Below are positions 11,553-23,500 of a stretch of DNA of 64,000 nucleotides, piece after piece (within the stretch, counting starts at the first letter, position 1; each line of letters begins with the position of its first letter). Under the pieces are notes generated by a model. The model worked only from the letters and a program-made list of their open reading frames with translations. It had not been told where the DNA came from and did not search any database. The position numbers were made by a program, and so were the translations under genes. The DNA comes from Solanum dulcamara (Eukaryota > Streptophyta > Magnoliopsida > Solanales > Solanaceae). The DNA lies in the NCBI RefSeq assembly GCF_947179165.1, contig NC_077244.1:75066144-75130143 (forward strand), read 5' to 3'.

Positions 11553-14500
11553 TCAATATTCTTCATCCGCTTGCGTTGATCTAGTAATAGGAATTGACCA
11601 TCTTCCTAGATGCGCTGTGTAGTTTATGCAACGGATAACTCCTCTCCCCGAGGGTCCATCAGGAAAATCAATAACACTAATGCTTCCTGCATTGAGATGA
11701 AACGATCCCAACCATTCCTTTGTCAGATTTAGACAGTGTCCCATCATCGCGATATGAAGTGCAGGATGGCCAACAGCAATGACTACATTGTCTTGGTCAG
11801 ATCCTTTTGATAGTTCATACAATAGATGTTTCCATGCTTTCCCAGATTGGTCCCATAAAGATGTTGTGACGTCGTCTTCCAATCTATTTAACCAACCAGA
11901 TGAAACATTTTGCAATCCAGATGCATCCTGCAGAGTAAATTAAAGTATGAAAATCAGAAAATATTTCAAACTAGAATGCGAGAAATAATACAAGTTGAAA
12001 CACCATCTTATGCAGGATTTAGTCAGAGCAAATCAAGAAGAATATTTTACTGACTTTGGCTTCAGAAATTTAAATTTTCCAATCTCCACGCATCCTTATA
12101 TTTTCATCTTAAGAATGTTTTTTTTTTTTTTGGAAAATGATCATCTTAAGAATGTTTTGCATGCAACCTCTAAGTAAATTCATCAACTTGTTTCAGTTTA
12201 AGAAATCAGTAACATGTTCTTGCCTTCTTTGATTGTGTAAGAATACTTTCAACATCTAGATCTGGTATCTGCATCGTTTCCACACAGCGTGGGATACAGT
12301 CAGCTCCAAGGCAGTCAGCAGCTTCTTGAACCTATAAAATTCAGTATAAATTTTTGTGTTAAGAAACTAATGCTCTTTGTATAAAAGAATGTCAATCAAC
12401 ATACTATCTGAGTGGTCATACTTTGGTGATTGTGTCAGCTGTCTCTACAGATGCCATTTTTGTTCCACTGACTATGGTATTCACTTTCAGATCAAGAAGC
12501 AACTCTGCTATCTTCTGAGCCTATCATCCATTTTAATAAATCCTGTAGGGTAGTCACACCCCCGATATGAAGCTGAATGCTACTATAGAAAGGAGAACCA
12601 TCTTACCTGAATATTTCCAAGCATGTTCAAGGGGCCATTTCCAGTATATGGCATACTACTCTGTACAAGTTTCAACTTCCATGAGAAAAGAGAAGATAAT
12701 GGTCAAAGCAACAGATAAGAATACTCAAAAGACGATGAGCAATTTGAACAGCTTGCCAATATGGCTAAACGGAATTGGGGCTAAAAACCTGAAAACTAAG
12801 GAGAGGACAAATCAGAATTTATACAGTAGATGACAACATGCCTGAGTACTCCTTTACCTCCATGCCTAATCTACGAATGGAAAGTCAAGTTTACCAGGCA
12901 GGGAAACATTCATAAGGTGCATAAGCCCCAATCTCAATTTCCTATGTCTCTGAGGATAACCATTTAGAAGCATCAGTGACACATCCAAGATCAGCCAACC
13001 AACACATTTTTTTTTGTTTTACTTATTCAGTGTGAAAGTGACCTCTGACATCCTATATCATCCTTCTCTTTGTTTATGCTCAGGTTGATAAATGACTGCT
13101 TTATCGTCCAAGATAGGATTTCATTTAAACAGATGTTGAAATCCTCAGGCAGAAATATGATCTGCAGACATAAAATCCTTGGGTCATCCATATCTCTCAC
13201 CATAAGCTAAAAAGTACAGTTATTTGTAATTCTGGAAGTACTTCTAAGATAACTAAATTTCATGAAGTTAAAAGGGGAAACCATAATTTTTTATTGATTA
13301 GGGAGGAAACTGCAGTCCATTGCGAGTAGGAGTTCCTCAAGACATTGCAAAGGTGAACGAAAGAATCTCTAGTATTTTCACAGCCCGACAAGCACATCTC
13401 CGTGTCTAGAAATTTATGTGATCTCAAGTAAAGGTCATTGGAATGGTTAGAATATAGCCTACATATAAATTTATTCATTCATCAATTGTGTATAAAGGTG
13501 GTATCTTCAAGAATGATCTCATGAGAGTACGATAGAATGGATAGATAAGGTTCTTCTATCAGCTGAAGGCCAAAATCCTAGAACCGAATGAATGTGTAGA
13601 ACTCAAACTAGTCTTTGACCAGAAATTATACGAGAGATTTGCACATTCATACTTCAATAGGGATCAAAAGGAATATCCATGGTTTCAACTTTGCTCTGTT
13701 CTCACATAAGAAAAAAAATTCCCGAGCATTAGCTGCTATTTCTGGGTCCTAGTCTCATTGACTACCTTTTTATGCCACAGCTATGAAATCAAGGAGTCTA
13801 ATATGTCTGTTTATTGACAATATAGAATGATTTGTTCATTGCCTACTGCATACCTCCAGGTCAGTCCCTGACACTCCATGGCAAACAAGTACGATCCGCT
13901 TACTCGTTTTTCTGCCTGCAGAACTTCCCCCAGCTACTGGCGATCCTGGGGTCTGCATTATCCAAAATTAAGTCACAGCACAGAGATAATCAGATATACG
14001 ACAAACCAGAGTCTTGAAGTCCAAACTCCAGATAAAGCCATAAAGAACAAAAATGCATCAAGTAGTTGAAAAACAAAACGAATGAAAAGATAATTGAACC
14101 CACAAGTCCTGTGTTGACAATGATTATCTAACAATCAAATGAAATCTGACAGCCACTAGAGTTGAGAGCCTAATTAGAATATGGGATTAGGACGAGTCTA
14201 ATGGAGCAATATGGGTAGTGAGGATTAATATTTAGCAGCGCAAACTAGCTTATGATTCGAGGCATGATCGTTGTTGTTGTTGTACATTCTTACATCCAAA
14301 GAGAAGGCGGGACCAATCATTGTATATAAATGAATGTTATTACAGCATTAGAAACTTTCTGAAAGTAAGATATTTTAGGCTGAATTTCCTTGTCTAAGCC
14401 AGCAGTTTTTCAGATCATCAATCTTCATGTTACAACGAAGATAACTAGCAGAAAATTTTCCTTTTTCTAGATATCTTTATAAATAATCATTTAATACCTA

Positions 14501-17500
14501 AGATTAAGTCAAAGCGTTACCAGACTGGATACCTGATTTAAACGATTAAGGCAGATATTTGGGGTTCCGCCCTCAGGTTGTGGAGTGAAGTCCAGCACAC
14601 TAACCCCACAATTGCTCTGAAGTAGAATCCTGAAGTACTCGGTTCCTAATCCTGATGATAGTGAAACAAATATAAAAGATAGGATCAGAGTGCTAGCAGA
14701 TGTTAGAAACCTTAAATTAAACTATGATTTAAGTATACCAAGGGCTGTTGCAACGAGAGCCTGATTAACTGCATTATGAGCAACTACTAGAACAGACTTG
14801 CTTTCATGGACCAAGATTTTATCCCAGCAGCTTTTAGCACGAGCCCACAACTCTCTCACTGGATAATGACCGTCAATAATGAAATTTGGTGCATCTATTT
14901 GCCATTGACGAAAAGCTTCACCATATTTAGCTTTTCCTTCATATTTCAGGAGGCCCTAGAGCAGACATATGTTTCCACAACAGGAATACCATTAGATTCG
15001 GACGCATAGTCCTGTCAGTCACATTGAAGCATGAGTGGTCCACATGCAAACAGACAACAAGAAAAATTTTGCCATCTTGTTGCCATATTCATAGATTTCA
15101 AGTCCAAGAGGAAAAAACAGAGAAGAGGTGTAAACAACAACTGACTTGGAATGAGTATAGGTCAATTTCCCTCATGTCAGAATCAGTAATGATCTCCTCT
15201 TCACGAACACCCCATATTATCTCAGCTGTCCTCTTCGAGCGACGCAGTGGACTGGAACATGCAGGCCACCTCTGTCAATCATTTTGGAAACATAAAATAA
15301 ATAGCAAGAGACTCTTTTTCTCTACATGCATCAGCTAAAACTGAAATTATCATGCAGTTTACGGTCACGGATTATTAAGAACAGACTACTGGAAACCCTT
15401 TAACTTCTCTCCAGCATTTAAGATAAAGGATAAGCTTCAAAATGCAGATGCTGCAGTTAATCTGGAATTTACTTTTCCCTTATCTATTTCTTTAAGAAAT
15501 TGGTCTTTCCTTGTTCCTTTGCAGGGAGTTTACCTGCACAAACAGATACAAGAACGCTCCTCTGAATAAAAGGTTGCCAGTAGAAAAGTGAAGAATACCG
15601 ACACTAAAAGAGCAGATTATGTTTTCACTGCTATGAATGAAAACATTATGCAGGACGCCTAAAATCTCACAAGGGGCTGACATGTTTCCTGCTCTTCGAA
15701 GACATGACAGTCTAGAGTACTCTCAACTACCAGGAGGTGATGTAGTTAAGGATGTATTGTGTATACCAACTTTCAAATACAATCTTTTGTCAATATCTAA
15801 ATTGACAAGGGAATTGAAATGTTGTGCTTTGTTTTTTCCTGATTTTTTCCTCCTTCAGGATCTCTTCACTGGAAAAGTGGAGGAGATTGGTAAAAAGGAG
15901 GGCTTATATTGGCTAAAGACATTACAGCAGCATCAAGTACAAGAAACAAGATCACTGATAGCAACAAAAGGATGTAATGATGGTAGTATTTGTGTAATGA
16001 CCCATTATGTCGTTTTGAGAAATAGAGCTTTTTATTTCATAAAAGACTCATTCCGTATTTTTTTATGAGTACTTTGGACTATTCGATAACCATAGTTATT
16101 TAGTTGAGGGATAAATTTAAATAACTAATTTAATTAGTGGGCTAAGTTGATAATTTATTTAACACTCTATACCAATTATTAAAAAAAAAGGATAGAATTT
16201 ATTAATTTTGATACATAATTGAGTAGAAAATAAATAATAATAAAAGAAAAAATATATATATATATATATATAAATATAAAATCTGACGGCATTAAGCCAT
16301 CAGATGTAACGGCGGCATAACGACGAAAACAAACGCAGAAACTGGGGAAAAAAATACGGAGGAAGAAAGAAAAAAAAGGGGAAAAGAAAAATAAAGGAGA
16401 AGAGAAAAATAAGGATTTTCATTCCAAAGCGTCAAGATAATTATTCTCATCCTTTTCATTAAATTTTTATGCGATTATGAACATATTTTTAGGGTATATT
16501 GGTGGAGAAATAATGTTAAAATAAGGAAATATGACCCTAGGGTTCTTTACATAAAATCTTGATTTGGGGGTCGAATAACGATCCGTTTTAGCTGAAATTT
16601 GACATGTGAATTTATTTTATCATGAGTGAACATAATCAGAAAGAAAATTTCAGATTTGACTTCAATGACTCGGGATGACTTTTTGACCCAATTTTTTTAT
16701 TCGAAAATAAATATAGCTATATGAGTGTCATTGGATTCGTATTCTTATGAAGATTATGTATTTGAACATATTTTGATCATTCGGAAGCGTTACAAGAGGC
16801 TCAAGTTTTAAAGTGATTATTTAATTTAATTGAGGTTTAACTCTATTTTTAAAATTCATAAAATATGGGAGTTAAGTGGCATCAAGATTAGGAACGTGTT
16901 TATAGAATTGAGTGAGTTATTGGGGCTAGGTTAAACATATATATAATATTGGTGTTTACGGATTAGTTTACTTATAAATATTATATATTTGATAGATTGA
17001 GATTGGTCTGAGGCATTGAAGAAGGGGAAAGACATTGGTGAATTAGCTTGCTTTACTTCGGTTCTTCGGTTGAGGTAGGTTATGTTTTTATTCTATATCA
17101 TAGGTAGACTCTTAATAGTGATTGATATTCATTGAGTAATGTGTGAAGTTTACTACACATTTAATTGTCGTGGTTTGGATGATTGATATGTTGTTGTGAT
17201 TGATCTGAAATCTAGAGGCCATGAAATCCATAATCTTGAACTTGCCCTATCAAAAATGGTGCCTTGAATACAGAAGGCTTGATGAAATATTGTTAATGAA
17301 GTGGAATGTAATCATGAAGAATGATAAATTAATTATATTTGGATTGGGTGTCACGTTCCGATACGGTATATTTGGATCAGGTGTCACGTTCCGACACGAT
17401 ATATTTGGATCGGGTGTCACGTTCCGACATGATATATTTGGATCGGGTGTAACGTTCCGACACGGTATATTTGGATCGGGTGTCACATTCCGGCACAGTA

Positions 17501-20500
17501 ATATTAAAGGAAAACAAATTAAAATGACTTAATACTACCCAATCTTCAATAACTCATTTTCCAAAAGAGTGTGATATGAAGGCTTGAGTCCTCATGTGTG
17601 ATCTTAATATTGTTGATTGGTTATGAAATTGTTCATTGTGTTGTCACTTGATCTTGATCTTGTTGGTTGCCACCTGTTAAGTGTTACGGTTGATTTCCCG
17701 CTATTACTTATTGCATATTGATTTCTATTTTGAGTCGGCCGATGATACCTACTCAGTACATGTTGTCCTGTACTGACCCCTATTTGTATCTTTTCTTGTT
17801 TTATTTTATGGGGTGCAGCGAGTGTTCCACCGACTTTGACTCGACCTCAGCTCTAGTCAGTCTCCAGTTCATAAGATTTCAGGGTGAGCTATCCTTCTAG
17901 CTGGCGATGGAATCTCTTGTCATGACATGGTGTCCTTAGTTTTCGGATACATTATGTTATTTATTTATTTGGTGTTTGATAATTCGAGACTTAGTTTTAG
18001 AATTTAGATGTCCTTCATGTGATGACTTTCAGATTTTGGGAAAAACGTATTTATTTGAGCTTCCGCGTTATTGTCATATTTATTAGTTGGGGTTTGTATC
18101 ATTGGTTCTCCCACCTAGAAGGTTAAGTGTGAGTGCCACTCATGGCCCATTTTGGGTCGTGACAAACTTGGTATCAGAGGTTGGAGCATGTACCTATGAA
18201 TGTGATTAGGAAGATAGGGTTGTTTAGAAATAATAAGAATCAGAGTTCCTTTTAAAACTAGTAGCAATAGGAGTGCTAAGTGTTTTGATTTAGTTCATTT
18301 GGATGTATGGGGACCCTATACAGCTGCAACATATAATAACATGAGGTATTTTCTTACACTAGCTGATGATCACTCTAGATGGACTTGGGTGTTTTTGTTG
18401 CATCTTAAATCTGATGTTTCTACAATATTGAAGCAATTTATTTTGATGATTACAACACAGTTTGGGTCACACATCAAGATTTTCAGGTCAGATAATGGAA
18501 GAGAGTTTTTCAATGTGATGAATTGTTTAAGAATCATGGGATAGTGCATGAACTTGTCCACACACACCTCAACAAAATGGTGTGGTTGAAAGAAAACATA
18601 GACACATTCTAGAGACAGCTAGAGCAATCAGATTTCAAGGACATTTGCCAATCAGGTTCTGGGGAGAATGTATACTTGCAGCTGTGTATATCATCAATAG
18701 AGTACCTCTATCTGTTCTGCAGAATGCTACTCCTTTTGAAGTGATATTTGGAAGACAGCCTGACCTATCCTACAACAACAACAACAACAACAACGACCCA
18801 GTGAAATCCCACACCGTGGGGTCTGGGGAGGGTATAGTGTACGCAGACCTGACTCCTACCAAGGTAGGACGGTTGTTTCCGAAAGCCTGACCTATCCTAT
18901 ATGAGAATTATATGTTGTTTGTGTCATGCCACAATAATACACAAGACTGATAAATTTGGTCCAAGGGAAACTAGATCAGTTTTAATGGGATATGGAACTA
19001 CACAGAAGGGCTACAAGCTACATGATCTTGAACATCATAGCATGTTCATCAGTAAGCATGTAGTTTTTACTGAAACTATTTTTCCATTTCAGATTCCATC
19101 TACAGGCACTTTGCAGGATGATAGGACTGGAATCATGATTCCAGCTCCTAACTTATCAAACATAGAAGCTGATACTTGGTCAATGGAGGATATGCCAACA
19201 ACTCAGCCTACAATGAATGGGAACACTGATGAAACACATAAGGAAGTACCAAATGTAGCAGAGGTCGACTCATTACTGATTGTACCAGGAGTGGAAGAAG
19301 ATTTGATGAATCCTTCTAATGAAATGCCACATAATATACAGAGGAGATCAACTAAAGCCCCTATTTGGCAAAAGGATTTTGTTATCACAGGAAGAACCAA
19401 GCAATCCAGTTGTTTATACTCCATTTCTGACAGTGTTGATTATAACTGTCTTTCAAAGGCATACCAGTGTTATATTGCTAATTCTTCAGTAGAAGTAGAA
19501 CCAAATACATAACATCAAGCTATGAGAGATGATAGGTGGGTTCAGGCTATGAAGGAAGAGATACAAGCACCAGAGGATAATAAAACTTGGGAACTTGTTA
19601 CATTGCCTCATGGGAAGAAGGCTATTGGATGCAAGTGGGTATACAAGATCAAATACAAAGCTGATGGACAGGTTGAAAGGTTTAAAGCTCGATTAGTAGC
19701 AAAAGGGTACAATCAGGAGGGTTTGGACTATCAAGAGACATTTTCTCCAATTGTCAAGATGGTCACAGTAAGGACAGTGTTGTCCATTGCAGCAACAAGA
19801 GGTTGGGACATTCAACAAATGGATGTCTATAATGCTTTTCTGCAAGGTGATTTGACAGAAGAAGTGTACATGGAGTTGCCACAAGGATTTCAAGCAGACA
19901 GGAGAAGTGACACCAAAGTTTGCAAGCTGATTAAGTCACTCTATGGACTTAAGCAGGCTTCTAGACAATGGAATGTTAAGTTGACTAATGCCTTGCTTGC
20001 AGCAGGATTTCAACAAAGTCATCTTGACTATTCCCTCAAGATCAAGAAAACTGGAAGTGACATGGTAGTGATACTGATATATGTGGATGATCTTCTTGTA
20101 ACAGGCAGTAGTAAACAGCTGATAGATGAGGCAAAACAAGTCCTGAAAGATAATTTTAAGATAAAAGATTTGGGAAGTCTCAGATACTTCTTAGGCATTG
20201 AGTTTGCTAGAAGTTCAGAAGGGATTTTGATGCATCAAAGAAACGATGCATCAAAAGCTTACTACAACTGAGTTTGACAGGCTGACTGGAGATGATTCTG
20301 ATTCTCTTTTACCTGATCCTGGTGAATATCAAAGACTGATTGGAAGACTATTATATCTGACCATTATAAGGCCAGACATATCCTATGCAGCTCAGAGTCT
20401 AAGTCAATTCATGCAGGCTCCTAAAACTTCCCACATGAATGCTGCTATTAGGATAGTAAAATATGTTAAACAATCACCAGGACTTGGAGTGTTGATGGCA

Positions 20501-23500
20501 GCACAAAACAGTGGTTCTTTGCAAGCTTATTGTGATGCAGATTGGGGTTCCTGTATCAACACTAGGAGGTCCATTACTGGTTACTTGGTTATGTATGGAA
20601 ATTCACCAATATCCTGGAAATCTAAGAAACAATCAACCATTTCCAGGAGTTCAGCTGAGGCAGAGTATAGAAGTCTTGCCTCAACTGTTGCAGAAGTTAT
20701 TTGGGTCATTGGTTTGTTCAAATCATTGGAGCTGTCTTTAACTTCTACCTATCCCTTTGCACGGTGACAGCAAAGCCGCTATCCAGATCGCTGATAATCC
20801 AGTGTTCCATGAAAGGACAAAGCATATTGACATTGATTGTCATTTCATTAGAGAAAAGGTGTTGAAAGGTCTTGTGATCATACATTACTTGTGTTCTTCT
20901 GAACTACCCGCTGATATATTCACTAAAGGATTGGGGAGACATCAGCATTCCTATCTTATTTCCAAGCTAGGACTGAAGAATATCTTCATACCTCCTAGCT
21001 TGAGGGGGGCTATTAGAGAGTATAATAAAGAGATTGCCAATAGCTGACTTGGAGTCAGTTAGGCTACTGCCAGTTAGTGTTGAGAGTCATGCCAAGTCAG
21101 CTGATTAGATTAAGTAGTTAGTTAGAGGTTTGTTATAATTCAGTTAGATAATTCCCACTATGAACCTGGACTGAATAGTGGTGTATGTACAGAATTGAGT
21201 TGTATATAAATAGATAGCTACTAGCTGAATAGAGTAGTTAGTCTTCTCAATGTAATGCATCAGTTTCTCTCAATTCCTCTGTAAAGTTTTCTGTGTTCAA
21301 TGGAGAATTCATGTGTTCTTCCATAATTCATCTATGAATGAATGTATAGCATTGAATTTTAACATTTCTGTTTCCTAAACATGCATTACCCAAATTCAGT
21401 TCTGGGTCACTGTCACATACTGAAAAGAATCACCCTTGCTGAGAGGTGAGTCGTAAAGAAGCCAAGTCAAGACTCAAGCTGAGTTTTGAATACTGGAGTG
21501 CTCGAGCTTATCGTCCTTGTCTAGTTTTATAAGTGAGCCTGAAATAAAAGCCCGATTAGTATGACAAGAAATTATATTTTTGTTTTTTTGTTTACTTCCT
21601 TTCTTTCTTTCTCTTTTGTTTTTTCTTTGAGATGAAAGATAGAAAATTATTTTCGTGAATAGCTTTGTTTGTGCACTCTGGTATTGGGACTCAATATGAA
21701 GCTTCACACTTTCTCCTCTAAAAGGAATTTCTTGTTTCTATCACTCCACTTCACCTCAAAAGGAGAAAAATGGAGAAGATGGATCCCTGAAATAAAGTAA
21801 ATGTTTGCAGTTAAGACCCCCACCCAACCCATAAATGTAGAACAAACAAAACAATCTCCTGAAGGTGTAGCACGACAAAGGAAATACACCAAAAAGTACA
21901 TTTGCACTAGTGCCGTCTTACGTATGAGTTAGGTCCACTTAAAAAGCATATCTGCACGTACCAAAAGCCCTACGTAAAACTATATGTTTGCATGATACTA
22001 AATAAGTATGATCAGTCTATTGTGATAGAGGTGCAATTTCATACTTAATTGAGTATCAACTTCCTCCCTTGTTCCTTTTGAACCCTGTCTATGCCTCATC
22101 TTCATTAGAAATGGCTGCGGAGGACTATATTTGGCTGTTGTAATTAAAATTTCAGCATCTATAGTTTCAAGGAAATGTATTTGATATACACGCACTTTGA
22201 AGTAAGCAACTCTATCTATCCATTAGACAAGACTTTGTAACTAAGAAAGCAAGAATAAGACCAGGAAACCAATCAAACCGGTAACGTTGTGTAAGAGAAG
22301 AGCTGGAATAACCCTAGAAAAATCGAACGGAGATTACGAGAAGAGAGTTCGAATGTGATGTCAGGTTGGATGGTAAGGATTGTGCTCTAAGTCAATAAAG
22401 ACAACGAAATGTACCTTTAACAAAGCAAAGCTGCTGATTCGGTTCTGGATACCTTTTATCTATTATGTCCCATTTTCCAAGGTTATTAATCATCACATCA
22501 AGTAGACACCTTCACAAAACTAAAAAGTCAAGATACATGTCTTCAGACATGACGTACCAAAAGTTAACACTGGTCAAGCAACCCAAAAAGTTTCAATTGT
22601 TATTTAATAGAAACTATAAGAATCCCAAAACCACACATACTATGTATCATTACATTCAAGTCTCAATTTTTTTTCAATTTCTAAACAACTATCGTTTTAC
22701 TAGACATGGACAACCACCAAATTGTCCTTCTAGAAATGTCCATGCTTCAGAATCAACATACTTCGCCTTTGTAGTTGCGACATATTCAATTACCTTAAGT
22801 TGCAACCAAAAATCAACAAATTGATTTTGAGCTACTCAAAATCAGAAAAAGTTCTCTCAGTGTCAAAGAAAACCAAGGTTCCTAACAAATGAAGGGGCTA
22901 CTGATTCTTTCCCAAGTCAAGAAAACCTTTTACACTAGCAAATTACTGTTCGAAGACAGAAGATGTTCTTGCAACTTAAAGAAAAACCAATGCTGTATTA
23001 TTCATTAAATATCCTAATGCCTATCAGGATTTCCATTTGAGTGCTCAGAAAATATTGAAACTTTGAAACACTAAAATTACTAAGTGAAGAAAGAACTTAT
23101 TTTCATCTCTTCATGATCATTTCAGGGACTTGACGCGACTGGAACCATAACTCGCTTGTGTGAGCTCGGTCACATTGCCGGAATGCCGGTCCCAAGCCCA
23201 GATAAAGGAGGAGGATTGTCGAGGGTCAATCGGAAACAACATTTCTATCCCATTAAGGCTGCGTTATGGAAGTTGTAATCCTATCCCAACCCCTAAAGTA
23301 CTTCAATTGTAAATTTCGCAAAATAAACATAAATCTCTCACGAATCAATTTAAGAGGGAAAATAAAAGAAAAATTAGGAATAAAACCTTGAAAAACAGAT
23401 ATCGAAGGAGTCATCAATAAGCATTTGTCGAGAAGTTTCAGCTTGAGATTCTCCTTTAGAGGTAAGAACTGAGAAATCGGAGCTTCCCTGGATCCGACCC

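Larger units (their letters stand above)
15720..21364 (+). mobile_element. Ty1/Copia LTR retrotransposon, 5'-truncated and with nested insertions
   Basis: Copia pol sequence begins near 15720 ([19 protein letters not shown], then LLSISKL). It is interrupted by a Gypsy LTR (15993-18164), resumes near 18190 ([10 protein letters not shown]), passes through integrase, reverse transcriptase and RNase H, and ends in a polypurine tract (TTGAGGGGGG) followed by a probable 3' LTR (21011-21364). No matching 5' LTR or gag was found upstream, so the element seems truncated. It sits in intron 1 of the minus-strand phosphatase-like gene, in antisense orientation. Confidence 0.85.

Noticed and set aside
13260..13478. 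Minus-strand 72-residue frame in an intron of the phosphatase-like gene
   Set aside because: It lies between exons 5 and 6, does not match the family sequence and would break the frame; phases of the flanking exons join without it.
17250..17532. Repetitive open frames on both strands ([11 protein letters not shown] and its opposite)
   Set aside because: Produced by the 33-bp tandem repeat of a Gypsy LTR; not a protein.
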